Source: Neoceratodus forsteri (Eukaryota; Chordata; Ceratodontiformes; Ceratodontidae). From it: a stretch of 64,000 bases of DNA. The position numbers and the translations under genes are program-made. The stretch lies in NCBI GenBank assembly GCA_016271365.2, contig CM057449.1, forward strand, positions 1,565,582,501 to 1,565,646,500. Direction: 5' to 3'. Below the pieces are notes generated by a model. The model had not been told where the DNA came from. It searched no databases and worked only from the letters and a program-made list of their open reading frames with translations. Shown piece by piece: positions 42,451-54,119 of the stretch (positions are counted from its first letter, which is position 1; each line of letters starts with the position of its first letter).

Positions 42451-42950
42451 TTTGGAGTGAAAATACCAATGAATGCCTGAGGTGTTAGGGTTTCCAACCA
42501 TTACAGCCCACCCTGTAGAGAATGACAGGCATCAGGGGTGTGACTTGGGATTCTTGCCTGTAATGCTCATATCATTCCACACCCTGCAGCCAGTGAGAGG
42601 CATCCAGTTATGCCTTGGACTCTTCGGCCCCAAAGTTCACCCCATTCTCCTATACCGCACCCATCTCACTGTATTTCCTGATGGAATGGGGTGCGCATAA
42701 GGGCCAAAGACCCCACGGCACACCGTGACACTTGTCAGTGTCTGCAGGGTAGGGTGTGGTGAAATGGCGTGGCCGTTTTGCCTGACGACCCAAAGGCACA
42801 CCCCAATGCCTGTCACTCTCTGCAGGGTGGTGGTGGGGTTGGCTTCAGTTCAATACTTCACTGCCATTTCTGTTATGCAGCTCTGTAACTTCTACACTAC
42901 CAATGCCAATGCCAGCAAGCAAACATTCGGCATTGACAAATGCTTGTTTA

Positions 42951-43250
42951 TTTATAAATAGCACTATTCTGAAACCATAGTGCTAGTACATAGCCATAAA
43001 ATACATAAAAACAACTACACCTATCAATACATATAAAAACATCTGCAGTAGATCAGATAACATCAGAAAATGCCAAAGTAAATAAATAAGTTTTTAATGC
43101 AGACTTAAAGTAGACATGCCACAAGGCTGCAGGCTGAGTGACTTAATCCACACCAGAAGTGGGTAAATCCCACCATAACCCACACACTGGAGTAGATTAT
43201 TGTGATTATACAAGGGGTTGTAATTAAAGAAGCAAAAACAAGTTATTTAA
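42951..43250 (-). mobile_element. LINE 3' end, L2-like, reverse
   Basis: AT-rich sequence beginning with tttatttataaatagcacta and containing aataaataagtttttaatgc, similar in style to the 3' region of the L2 fragment at 13.2 kb (caaataagttttcaaagc). No coding part is left. The assignment is weak. Confidence 0.35.
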
Positions 43251-43301
43251 AATGTTACATTTACTATTTTAAGCTTTTTTACTGATTTTAATTGAAATAT
43301 T

Positions 43302-43470
43302 CTAGGGACGTGGATATGATGTTCTATCCACACTTCTGGCAGTTGCCATTCCCCTTTAAATCTTGCTGGAAATGTCTTCAAGCTGTCTTCTCCCACCAAC
43401 CCGGGTGCTATCTCCCTAGGCTCCGCCCCAAGACACCAGATCTTCCTTTCCGCTGCAAGAAGCAGGTTTC
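43302..43470. repeat. Left inverted terminal repeat of forward DIRS-B
   Basis: It pairs with the complement of 48930-49075 (for example gtcttcaagctgtcttctcc against ggagccaacttgaagatg). It contains a tttaaat at about 43356 that could act as a TATA-like element. Confidence 0.75.
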
Positions 43471-43576
43471 CTCCTTACTACTCCCGCGTTGAGTAGGTCC
43501 TCGTGCTTAAATCTTCGGATTTACTTCCAAATTTATAAAACTACAAGTTTTGTTGTCTTCAGCTTGATCTCAAACC

Positions 43577-45899
43577 ATGATGGATGGCAAGTCTGCTTCC
43601 AGGTTCTGCCGGAGCCCTTGCGGCCAAAAGATGTCCCGAACCGACCAGCACAGTACGTGCGTCTACTGCCTGGGACACGAGCACAGTCCCCAGGGTTGTG
43701 ACTTTTGTCGCTCATTCCACCTGACTGTTCTCAAGAACCATCTCATCTGATTTAAGCTGGGCCACCTGGGCCAACAGAACCCGCCAGTCAAATCCAAGAA
43801 CAGCTGTTGGTTGGTCTCTGAGGCTGCAAGCTGCGCTGAACAGTTTGCAGCATTTGAAGATGAGGTGGCCCAGGCCGCATCCCTCTCCTCTTCGGCTTCT
43901 GCCTTCATGCTGCTCCAGCTTGGCTCAACTTTTACGGGGTCCTTCAAGGAATTGTGCCAGTCTCTGATGACCCTCGCCCAGGAACCTTTTGGGCACAAAT
44001 TGAAATCCAAAAAAGAGTCCAAAAAATAAAAAGAAAGGACTTGCCAACATTTGTGGGATCAGGAGCACTCTCGGGCGAAAGCTATGGATTCCCACACTTC
44101 TCCAGATCTGACTTCAGTCGAATCCTCAGCCCAGGCCTCCGCCTGCACAGTAACCCTGTCAGGCCAGTTGTCTGTGATGTTGGTTGAAGTCCCAGCCGAG
44201 ATTTTTCTTGAACCAACCAGTTGTCAACTGAAGAGGCCGATAATTCTTTATCCAGGACTCCGGTCCTGACTCATACCATCGGAAGGACAGATCTGTCCAC
44301 TGACCCGCTGCCTCTGGTCGACGACCAAGACCCGGAGGAGCCTAGGCATGCGCCAACTCCATCCAAGCCCCGCCGCTGGTCCCCCCAGCAGTCGAGGTCT
44401 CTGTCCCGTTCCCGTGGGTCGAGCAGCTCCTGCCGATGTAGGAACTCCCGATCTCAACACCATGGGAAGCGGCACCGCCACTAGTCTTCGTCCTCAGCCT
44501 CCTCAGATGAAGAGAGGCTTCACTGCAAATTGCATCCACGCTACAAGACCTCATGTGGCAACAGCTAGTGTTCATTGGTATGAAGCCGACCCCAGCTCCT
44601 ACACTGGTCATCACATGGCTTTCGCCCGACCGGCCAACACCTTCTCTGCCTAAGGAGCCAACCATGATGATCCCTGCTCGGCTGACCCCAGCGTCTCCAC
44701 TAATTCTGTTGGAGCCGCCACCTAAACAGCCGACCTCCGGCGCTCCAACTAAGGAGTCTTGGCCGGTCAAGGTGCTTGGTCAGTGGGGACTCCGGTGGTT
44801 GACCACTTTTCAATGACTCTTCAGAGTCCAAGGGTTCCTCCCTGCACTCCTGTCCGGTCAACAAGGAGTCAGTGGGTGATCTCCCGACTGAAGAAGGTCC
44901 TACTTCCTTTCTGGGCCTTCTTCAACTGATCTCTTGAATCCATGGGGATGAAAATGAAGCCTGTCCAGAAACGGGCCCATTACCCGCTGACTGAAATCCT
45001 CAACCGGGGGAAATTCTCCGATGGAGGCCTTCCCAGTAGCAGAGGCCATTCTTGGCCCTGCCCTGGAGCTTTGGCAGTGCCCAGCTTCCTGCCCAGAGCC
45101 TTCCTCCTGGATGGCCCGCAAGTATGTGGTACCTACTGGTTCCCTCTCAGGATTCACTGAACACCCCTTGGCTGAGGGTCTGGTGGTGGATTCCATGTTC
45201 AGGTGCTTGGTCAGTACTGGGGAGGTCGATAAACTGCCCGACAAAGAGTCTGAAAAGTTAGACCATGCAGCTAAGAAGGTCTACGCTGCCTCCTCGCTTG
45301 ATCTTCGCAAGGTGATCTCGGCCCTTCTAATGGACCACTTCTCCCATGCCCTGCTAGGCACCCTGGATGAGGTGCTTCCTCATCTCCTGGTGGACCTCCA
45401 GACTATGGTCAAACAGGTCTGGGCCCAGGGCTAGGCTGTAGCAAAACAACAGCTCCAGACTGCTATGGACATTTGGGACTATTGTGCCCACTCCATGGCA
45501 GCTTCAGTGGCCATGCGCCTCAGGGCTTGGCTAAGGATCTCAACCTTCACAGCAGACACTCAGCACAAGTTGGCAGATGTTCCTTTCCTAAGCACCAATT
45601 TGTTCGGGCCCGGAGTTGAGAGTTACCTCACCCACATCGAGAAGTCCAGTGCCACCTTGGACTCTGTGACATCTGTCCAGAACGACCCCAAGAGCTCCAA
45701 GCAGCAGCAGAAACAGAAGCCCTTTCGGTCCACCTCTACTCCTCCGGCCAAACCAGCCCAATGCCAGGCTGGTCAGCAGGCCCAGGCCTGGCAACCTCGG
45801 CCGGAGTTAGTGGCCTTGGTCATCCATAAGCCCTGGTGGGAGAGGCTTTGGTGGCTCCTCAGCCGGACCCTCCTCCAAGCCTGCCCAGTGATGGGATGA
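43577..45899 (+). pseudogene. DIRS-B Gag-like protein, broken
   Basis: The ATG at 43577 (a second ATG follows at 43580) opens MMDGKSASRFCRSPCGQKMS, then DQHSTCVYCLGHEHSPQGC, the same cysteine/histidine module as family A. A stop follows at about 43748, then shifted pieces rich in Ser/Pro and Arg (PSKPRRWSPQQSRSLSRSRG). The conserved C-terminal part has KLDHAAKKVYAASSLDLRKV, then MDHFSHALLGTLDEVLPHLL and DTQHKLADVPFLSTNLFG. It ends in a Gln/Lys-rich tail (SKQQQKQKPFRSTSTPPAKP). The length is close to the family-A Gag. Confidence 0.75.
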
Positions 45900-45902
45900 G
45901 GG

Positions 45903-47470
45903 GTGCCTCCCTCATGTCCATCATGCCTCACCTGGATCCTCCTGTGGGGGACCAGCTCCACCAATTCCTTTCTGCCTGATCTGCTGTTACCATGGACAGG
46001 TGGGTTCTCAAAGTGGTGGGTCAGGGTCTGCCTCTGGAATTCGAGTGGGTACCCTCCATGCCAAGCCTGTGCCCCACGGGAGGACTTGGTATCCACCAAC
46101 ATTCTGTCAGCTCTTAGAGATGACATAGCCCTGCTCCTCCATAAGGAGGTCATGGTTCCTGTCGTGGATCCTCTGAAACACCCAGGGTTTGTCTCCAGGT
46201 ACTTTCTGGTGCCAAAACGGACGATGGGGCTGGCACCTCATTCTCGATCTGCACGACCTGAACAAGTTTCTCAAGTTGCGCACCTTCAGGATGGTAACTC
46301 TGTCTCAGATCATACTATCTGTAGAGTAGAACATGTAGTTTTAGTCCCTGGATCTTTAGGACGTTTTCTTCCACATCCCAATCTGTCTGTCACACCAAAG
46401 ATTCCTCCACTTCCGAGCCAAGAGAACCCTCTACGAGTTCCAGGCCATGCCATTCAGCCCCCAGGGTCTTCACCCAGTGCATTGCAGTGGTGGCAGCTTA
46501 CCTGAGGCATCAAGGGGTCTTGGTTTACCCCTACATGGATGACTGGCTTGTCGCAGATCCTTCCTGAAAGGAGGTAGAGCGGTCCATGGACCTGGCCCTG
46601 CAGACCTATGTCAAACTTGGCCTCCTAGTCAAGGTGGCCAAGTTAGAACTCGTGCCTTCGCAGGTGATCAGCTTCATCAGGGTGGAGCTCGACTCTTGCA
46701 GAGCCAGAGTATGGCTTCTGGTGGACAGGGCGGAGGTTCTCTCCTCCTTTGCCCAATCATTTCGGGTTGGGCAATTGCGCCCTGCCCTGGACTTCCTGCG
46801 CCTGCCGGGTTACATGGCGGCCCTCACCAGCGTGATCCTATGGACCTGCTGCAGAATGCGTTTTCTACAGTGGGAGCTGGCCAGCCAGTGGTCTCAGCAC
46901 AACTTTCACTTCGACCAGCTGATTACTGTGACCCAGCGGATATGGGACGTCCTCCAGTGGTGGTTAGTCCCAGATCATCTGCAAGAAGGGGCCTTGTTTG
47001 GCCGCCCAGAGCTGACAGTCATCCTGACAACTGATGCCTCTTTCATTGGCTGGGGTGCCCACCTGGCGGAACACAGAATCCCTGAGGAGTCCCGATGCCA
47101 CACCAACCTGCTGGAGCTCCATGCAGTTCAGCTGGTGCTGACTGCATTCACTCCTCACATCCAGAGTCAGGTGTTTCAGGTCCAGATGGATAACACCATG
47201 ACCATGTACTACCTCAACAAACAAGGCAGGACGCACTCCCTGCCGCTGTGCAAGGATGCTGTCCGCATGTGGACCCTTGTGTGCAGCTTGGAGGCTGATG
47301 TCCTTGCCATCCATGTGGCAGGAATCTCCAACCAGCTGGCAGACACCTGAAGCCATGTGGGTGAAGCATCTCAAGAGTGGTCTCTCCACCCAGAGGTAGC
47401 ACACAGTATGTTCTCCCAGTGGGGCACCCCTCAGGTGAACCTGTTTGCCTCCAGGGTAACATAAAGCTGA
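45903..47470 (+). pseudogene. DIRS-B reverse transcriptase and RNase H, broken
   Basis: Reverse transcriptase pieces: ALRDDIALLLHKEVMVPVVD, HPGFVSRYFLVPKRT, then a shifted palm and the active site VYPYMDDWLVADP with an intact Y-M-D-D (46532-46543), and a stop at 46565. After another start the frame reads LALQTYVKLGLLVKVAKLEL onward into RNase H: LTTDASFIGWGAHLAEHRIP, NLLELHAVQLVL, QVQMDNTMTMYYLNKQGRTH and HVAGISNQLADT, where a TGA at 47348-47350 ends it just before the serine/histidine tail. D-E-D-D residues are kept. The order matches the reverse-strand copy. Confidence 0.85.
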
Positions 47471-47699
47471 GGCTGTTTTGAGCCTGCCCACCTCAGCAAG
47501 GAGGGCTGCAGGGGGATGCCTTCTCGAGGCCCTGGACCCCAGGCCTCTTCTATGCCTTCCCTCCACTTCCTTTGATCCACTTTTCGTTCCCTGATCTCCT
47601 CAGGCTCAGCAGCAGGTTCCCAAGGTGTCTTCCTCTATGCCTGGACCTGCTCTCCATCAATCAGGGGAAGGTTCTCCATCCTGATCTTCAGTCCCTGCA

Positions 47700-48780
47700 C
47701 CTGACAGCCTGGTTCCTAAGTGGCTAGAATTCCAGGCTTTGGGTCTCTCAGAACATATCTTCACTGTTGTGGAGGCATCTCAGAAGCAGTCAACCAGGAA
47801 ATACTATACCTTCAAGTGGAAGAGATTCTCCACGTGGTGTTGGGGCAAGGGGTTGGACCCTTTGTCCCGTCCAGTGGCTAGCATCCTTGATTACCTATGG
47901 TCCTTAAGTTGGGCCTTCGGTCAACGACCCTTAAAGTGCACCTGGCAGCCATTTCTGCTTACCAGGTGCAGGCCAGTCAGCAGTCAGTGGCACAGAAGGT
48001 TGTCTGGCACTTTTTGTAAAGGCCTTGACCACCACAACCACCTTGGGATTTGCTGCTGGTTTTGGCAAAGCTCATGGGTAAGCCATTAGAACTTAGGCAC
48101 AGTTGTGAAATGTTTCACCTGTCATGGAAGATCGCCTTCTAATTGGCTATCTTGTCCGCCAGAAGTGTCAGTGAGCTCCAGGTGCTTTTGGTGGAGTCTC
48201 CTTAACTGGTCTTCCACAAGGACAGGGTTGTCCTGCGCCCAACCTGAAGTTACTTCCGAAGGTTGTGTCAGATTTTCACCTGAACCAGGTGATTAATCTG
48301 CCAGTGTATTTTACCAACCACACCTTGGAGGCTGAGCACAAGCTCCATACTCTGGACTTGAGGCGAGCGCCTACTTATTACAAAGAGCGCACGGCTGAAG
48401 TTCGGGGAGAGGTTCGCCAGCTGTTTGTCACCTACACTGAAGCCTCACCTGGCAGACCAGCAGCCAAGCGGATGATTGGCAGGTGGATTGTAGTCTGCAT
48501 TGATCTCTGCTATAGGTTGACGGGTAGGGAGCCTCCCGTAGGGCTAAGGGCTTATTCCACCCGTCATACCGCTGCATCAGTGGCTGCTTCCAGGGACATC
48601 CCTAGCCAGGAAATCTGCAGGGCTGCAACCTGGAGGTCAGCATACACCTTCATTTTCCATTACCACATTGACCTCGAGTCAGACTGGGATGCTCGTTTTG
48701 GGGCCTCAGTTCTCCAATCTCTCTATTCCCTAAGTAGGGAGTGTGTGACTTGCCTCCCTCCTCCCAGAGAACTGCTAGGA
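47700..48780 (+). pseudogene. DIRS-B tyrosine recombinase, broken
   Basis: The core-binding part is TVVEASQKQSTRKYYTFKWK to LDPLSRPVASILDYLWSLS. Then frameshifts surround the first catalytic block (SARSVSELQVLLVESP in the DNA near 48155-48205). The C-terminal part is open from about 48265: DFHLNQVINLPVYFTNHTLE to RAYSTRHTAASVAASRDIPS and YTFIFHYHIDLES. In the H-x-x-R box the histidine is a tyrosine (codon 48553-48555), while the arginine and the nucleophile tyrosine remain. The reverse-strand B copy has lost the arginine instead. Confidence 0.82.
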
Positions 48781-48789
48781 GTCTGCCAG

Positions 48790-48885
48790 AAGTGTGGATA
48801 GAACCTCATATCCACGTCTCTAGAAAAACAGGTTACGTACCTGTAACAGTAGTTCTAGGAGTGGTATGTGATGTTCATCCACACT
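48790..48885. repeat. Internal complementary region of forward DIRS-B
   Basis: gtgtggatagaacctcatat, then ccacgtctctag is the complement of the left terminus, and aacaggttacgtacctgtaa, then cagtagttctaggagtggta is the complement of the right terminus at 49060-49112. Confidence 0.8.
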
Positions 48886-49264
48886 GACCCACCCAACCTC
48901 CCCTGGATTTGGCACACCAATCTGCTTCTAGTGGGCAAGATATGGCATCATGGGGTGGAGCAGAGGGAGTTACCACCTGGGTGGGTGAGAGGAGCCAACT
49001 TGAAGATGTTTCCGGCAAGATTTAAAGGGGGAAAGGCAACTGCCAGAAGTGTGGATGAACAGCATATACCACTCCTAGAACTACTGTTACAGGTGGGTAA
49101 CCTGTTTTTCTCTTACGTTGACTTGTGTGTTTATTTATGGTTATTATATGTTATTGAGTTTTGTCTGTGTCCTTGGCTAATTGTATTTACTAATGTTTTC
49201 TTTTTTAATTCAAATTTTTTTGGGTCGGCAATTATGGATTGCAGCAGGTATGTCTTAAATAGTG

Positions 49265-49850
49265 CTTAGAAATCCATTATGAACAACAGATATTCAGTGA
49301 GAGTTTATAATAACACAATGGGAAGTCGTCTATGTAAGGACATAGACAGGGTAGAGTAGGTTCAGAGGAGGGCAACAAAGATGGTACATGGATTGCATCA
49401 CAAGTCCTGAGGACAGGTTGAAGGACTTGAATATGTACTCCCTGGAGGAAAGGAGGGAGAGAAGGGATATGATAGAAACATGCAACTATCTTACAGGGAG
49501 GAACAGGGTGCAGGAATACACTATTTTTCAGCAAAAATGATGTTCCAGAACGAGAGGGCATGGGATGAAGTTGGAGGGAGGGCGATTCAGAGGAAATGTG
49601 AGGAAGAATGTTTTCACAGAATGGGTGGTGGACCAGTGGAGCACCCTGCCAGAGGAAGTAAGTGGGGGCTAAAACAATCACAGCATTTAAGAATGCATGG
49701 GATAGACATAAGGGAATTCTGGAAGTCGGGGGTAAGGAGCAACAGACTTATAGGAGAACGTAAAGTGAACTTACAAGCTCAAATGGGCAGACTGGGTGGG
49801 CCGTAGGCCTTTATCTGCCGACATTGTGTATGTACCTATATCTATTGTTA
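49265..49850 (+). mobile_element. CR1-like LINE, 3' tail fragment
   Basis: C-terminal remnants (the LSMYSLEE-like tgtactccctggaggaaagg, then gggatatgatagaaac) and the 3' UTR with actgggtgggccgtaggcct, then ttatctgccgacattgtgta. The same type of tail is seen at 32.5 and 56.5 kb. Confidence 0.75.
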
Positions 49851-50079
49851 CCCCACAGAAAGAGTCAGATATAAACCTAGGTGAAATTATCATACTTATG
49901 CACCTTCCTCAGCTCCTCAATCCCAACCTGCGTGTGCTGATTATCCAGAATTAAAGAATTTAACAGCACAGCACGGAGTAATGTAGGGAATAACGTATAA
50001 CCAATCACAGAACAAATGATTCATCTATTAACATCATGTGTTAAACTCAGTCTTGTCATTTAGTCAAATGTTGTGGTAG
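49851..50079. other. Unassigned sequence, possible L1 3' UTR
   Basis: No coding signal; lies between the CR1 tail and the L1 coding remnant, and could be the L1 3' UTR in part. Confidence 0.3.
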
Positions 50080-51440
50080 TCTGCTATGTAGAGAGGCAGT
50101 AATCTGCTCCATCAGGTATATTTCCTTGAGAATTTGGCACCAGGATTCCACAGTGGGAGGGTGTTGTAGAATCCAGAGCCTCGTGATGACCTTTTTAGCA
50201 TGGTAGAATATATAAATAGGCCATGGAACAGGGATTCATCCTCATGTGTGGGGGGCTTGATAGGACAACCATGAAAGAGGAGATAAGACCAGATGAGAAA
50301 GGCAAACGCTGCAGCTGGTGAGATAAGTCTTTCCAGAAAGGGGTGAGAATGGGATAGGACCAGAAGGTATGGGCTTGGTCGGCCTGGGAGTGGCCACATC
50401 TCCAACAGAAACCATATTCCTGGGGCAAAAATGTTGTCAATTTGGCTTAGGTATGGAAAAATCTTTTTCTGCATATCCATGCAAATTCCCTCCAGATTAA
50501 AGAGGAAGTGACTTTAAACGAAGGACAGGTATACTTCAATGATATAGAATATTGTATAGAAGCGGTAGGATCTTGGTTCCAGACATCCAGCACTGATTGT
50601 GTTGAATCCCCTAGAAAGTCTTGGAGACCCTGATACATATTTCCAGTCGGGTGTAGCCAGGTCTCTGCCTGAATAGCTCCCATGAACAATCATAGAAGCA
50701 AAGGGGCAGGATCTGGAAGGCATATTCTACTTGCCTCTTTATAAAGAAGGTAGGGTCTGACTTTTAAGTATCGGTAGCGTTCCCCGTCCTGTTAGGTTGT
50801 ACTGGGATTGCAACCTTTCAAAAGGAAGTACCCCTTTTGTGTCTAAAAATTGAAAGATAAAAGTTAATCTCAAGTGATGCCATTGCCAAAATGTGTAATC
50901 AGTTTGTATGGGGAGAAAATCTGCATCTGCAGCCAGGACTCTGCAACAATAGAATATTGTACATGGGATAGAGCAGGGAGGTTGCAGAGTCTAGACCACT
51001 GTCTTAGAGTTTGGGCTGTAAAGTTCAAAAAATCGGATAGTTGCAGAACACTCCCCATACTAGAAAAAAGTAGCCTTCCAATATCATATTTGTCATTTAT
51101 TACAAATGATTTGTTTTCAGGGTGGTTGTGGTGTTGGTTTAACCAAATATATATATATAGTCCTGAGGTGGGCCGCCGTAGCATAATTCAGTAAATTAGG
51201 AAGGTTAACCCCTCCTGCTGACAACGGAAAATGTACAAGGGAAAAGCCAATTCTGAGCGTTGACCATCCCAAATTAAATGGGAGAGCAACTTTTTCCAGG
51301 AATTAAAGTAATAGTGCAAGCATGCTGGGGAGGGTCTGAAGGAAGTACAATATACAGTATGTGGCAATATGGTCATTTGAATTGTAGCTTTTCTGGGAAA
51401 GAAGGTATTTTCTGACCTATGCTGCATTGGTTGACACTAA
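50080..51440 (-). pseudogene. L1-like ORF2 C-terminal fragment
   Basis: Minus-strand pieces: PRILYY-like HTVYCTSFRPSPACLHYYFN, then SWKKLLSHLIWDGQRSELAF and QQEGLTFLIY, later the cysteine block CWRCGHSQADQAHTFWSYPI followed by LTPFWKDL. These are the C-terminal region and zinc-knuckle-like block of L1/Tx1-type LINE ORF2. Several shifts and stops are present, and the reverse transcriptase core is missing, so this is a 5'-truncated insertion. Its upstream end abuts the LTR-like unit at 51460. Confidence 0.7.
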
Positions 51441-51459
51441 CATTTGTATATTTTTCATG

Positions 51460-53384
51460 TGTAACCCCTAGGTGGCGCTATCCCAAGCGCTACTACCCCT
51501 GCCTGCTTGGCTGGTAACAGGTTAAGGGGCCTGAGTTCTGAAACGGGTGCCTCCACCCGGAGATCAGGGTTGGTAGTGGTCAAGCTAACCTGTGCACAGC
51601 CCTCCGGGACACTGTAACCCTCCTCTTTCCCCTCTAGTGGCCTGAACACTGTACAATAATCACTTTAACAATAACCCTGGTACACCACACAAGTACCCAC
51701 ACTGTTTGCACTTACCACCATGGCTGGTTCCTCTGGCTCGACCCTGGGAACCCCCTGTAAAACAAGGTTATGCACAGCAAATAGCAACAATACAGTACTT
51801 TGAGCACAAACTGGAACCACAGTCAGATTACATGCAGAAAAAGTTAGATCTGATTTATTCAGGGGACTTGAACAAGGGAGGGGCAAAATCAGGTTAATTA
51901 ACTTAAAGGTTATATCAATCAAGCAGTTATGCATGCGCTTTGAGTCCCTTCCCCCCACAGTCACACCTTTGGGTACCCAGGTGGATAAGAGATGGGCTAG
52001 CCAGGACTGTTGCCCGGGGTTGGCCGGCGTCACAGCTGGTTGGAGCCCTGTGATGGAAAACACAACATGCACAATACACAAAATTTGTAATCCGGGGCCA
52101 GAGGGCTCAGTTCGTAAAGGAAATAAAACAACAAGACAATCAGATGACACAGTCAGATTAAGCTGTTGTTGCAGGGAGCTACCGTGGTATTTACTCACAA
52201 TACTCAAGACTGGCTACAGGCTGGATGAAAATTGAGACTGCAGGTGGTTGATCTGGAATGCCAGGAGAAGCAGGGCCCACACAAGTCACAGAGGCGTCGT
52301 TCCTGTTCAAGCGTGGAGCAGGGGGCTGATCCCCAGGTAGGTCTCTCATTGATGGCTTCTCTGTGCAGTGGGTAGTCTGGCTGGGCCAGTCTGGCAAGGC
52401 CCAGACCGCATGCAGACAAATTCAGATGCAGTCCGTTTTGGGCTGGATACAGCTTCCAGCAAGCAGAACACAGTTCACGCAGTGGGGGACTTGCTCACGA
52501 CCCACTAACAGCTGATAGCACATTTACATGTAAGGGAATTCTACTGTACCAGGCAGAGCGCTCCCCGGTCACAATCGCAAAGTCTCTGCACACACTGGGA
52601 GCTTAGGGGTAGCTGGAACTCCTGACAGGCCGATCACATTCAGCAAAATCTTCGTTCTTCTTCAGGTTGAGCCTGGCCCACTTCAGTAGCTTACTTTAGT
52701 CACACAAACTTGGATTTAGTCCAAAATAGTTCTCTTCTCTCTCCCTCTCGGGAGTAGCACACCGACATGCAGGCCAAAAACTTAGCCTTTTCAGAGTTCT
52801 CCCATGCGAATCCACTCAGGATTGCTGCTCAGAATCACTTCAGCTCCTTCTTGTTTGGCTTCCAGCTCAGCTCTTACTGAAACTGCAAGCAGCCCGGGAC
52901 TTCCCCAAGATCCAAAAGATTTGGTTGGCTGATTTGGCTGTCAGTCAAAGCAAGAGCTCCCCCTTCAGTTGCAAAAAAGGCGCAAAGAAAGCTCCAAACT
53001 ACAGTTCCTACAGATTTTGAATTCAGACAGCTCCTGTAGTCCGGCTACATTTTAGGTCCCACCAGTACTGTTTGGTCCAATTTGCAGTCCAGGACCAAGA
53101 TAGTGGAGACAAACAAAACAGTCCTTGCTACGAAGAAAACAGGTTAGACAAACTACATTATCACTCTAAATGAGTTTCAGTAAATAGTTACATCTTTCAA
53201 CAGAGCTCCATCTCAGATTACATAAGCTGCAGTCAGGCAGCTCTTAAAGAGACAGTACACAGAGGCTATACAGACTCTGGTAATTACATTTAAACTGCTA
53301 AAACACAGGACACCAGCCTGGCAGTGAGCATTTAGGCAAGCTCAAGGAAGACTTTTTGGGAACCCCCATTTGTAGGGGGTTACA
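51460..53384. mobile_element. Solo-LTR-like unit with 4-bp target duplication
   Basis: The unit begins TGTAACCCCTA and ends TAGGGGGTTACA, the TG...CA inverted ends of LTRs, and is flanked on both sides by catg (51456-51459 and 53385-53388). It has no coding region in 1925 bp. A solo LTR of a Gypsy-like element is my first choice. A non-autonomous DNA transposon with short inverted ends and a 4-bp duplication would look the same. Orientation is undetermined. Confidence 0.55.
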
Positions 53385-53388
53385 CATG

Positions 53389-53903
53389 GCTGAATGTAAA
53401 TACTGTTGGGTTTTGTATCATTTTTACACCGTATTTATTCCTCCTCTCTCTTGAGTGTACCCCCTCTCACCCAAGGTGGCACCTGGAAATGAACTTCGGC
53501 ACACTGTGCCTATTCTGAACAGAATTGCTAAATAAATAAAAATAAATGTAATAGTGCCACAGCTGATGAGTCTGGCTTCACCAGTCCTGGTTATTCTCGG
53601 TAGACTCTTGCTTATGTCCTTGTAGTTTTTTGATACATTAAGCAGGATGTTGTGCTGGTTTTTGCTAAATCTCTAGGTAGCCCACTTCTAGTACTCTCTA
53701 GTAGGCTATTGTGTGCCCCCATTTTCTGTTCATGGTTGACTGTAGGGGTTTTGTACCATTTTTATACCACGTTTATTGAAGTTCCTTAATTTCTAGTGCT
53801 CAGTGGCATGCTTCTTTGATCTTGGAATGGTAAATATATGTAGCAGTCATCTCTCAGTGGAGCAGCAGTGACTTTCCATCAAATAAAGAGTGATACATAT
53901 GTT
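53389..53903. other. LINE 3' remnants and unassigned sequence
   Basis: gaattgctaaataaataaaa at about 53523-53547 looks like a LINE 3' tail in the forward sense. A phrase near 53395-53440 (gggttttgtatcatttttac) recurs diverged at 53748-53775. Nothing else is recognised. Confidence 0.4.
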
Positions 53904-54119
53904 GACAGGTGTCTCCAATAAATGTGAGCATACAGGAGCCATTAGGTTTTGTCCTAAATATAAAATGTGTCTTCACAAATACAGTGACCGTGATCATGGA
54001 TTTGCTGACCCTGCTTGAAACTTAATTTCTGTCCTCCCATCCTCTTCCAAAGGCCCTCAAGCTGTCATCAAACACTAAATGACAGGGGGAGGACAAAATC
54101 AAACTCTCTGAGCCTCCCT

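Larger units (their letters stand above)
40019..42950 (+). mobile_element. Dispersed repeat S, copy 2, main part
   Basis: After the DIRS-A insertion the repeat continues with the GC-rich leader (several gggtgcccaatccc phrases), the conserved segment at 40655-40860 (cttacctccgg, then ggtggactgggaacacc, then tgcaccaaattttcaacatg), the ~298-bp array, a 42460-42890 stretch absent from copy 1, and the same 3' end (caatgccagcaagcaaacat, then tcggcattgacaaatgcttg). No protein is encoded. The 42460-42890 stretch has four degenerate repeats around (a)tgcctgtcactctctgcagg. Confidence 0.55.
43302..49112 (+). mobile_element. DIRS-like retrotransposon, family B, forward strand
   Basis: A 5.8-kb element with left inverted repeat (43302-43470), Gag-like region, reverse transcriptase, RNase H, tyrosine recombinase, ICR (about 48790-48880) and right inverted repeat (to 49112). 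The left end ctagggacgtggatatgatg and the right end ctactgttacaggtgggtaa, then cctgtttttct, are both represented as complements in the ICR. It is the sister of the reverse-strand copy at 1109-6075. Coding regions are broken throughout. Confidence 0.88.

Noticed and set aside
44017..44484. Arg/Ser-rich splicing-factor-like frame
   Set aside because: Low-complexity middle part of DIRS-B Gag; the matching region exists in reverse in the other B copy.
51460..53384. Host gene exons within the 1.9-kb unit
   Set aside because: Frames are short, without motifs, and the unit is bounded by inverted ends and a target duplication, so it is a mobile unit.
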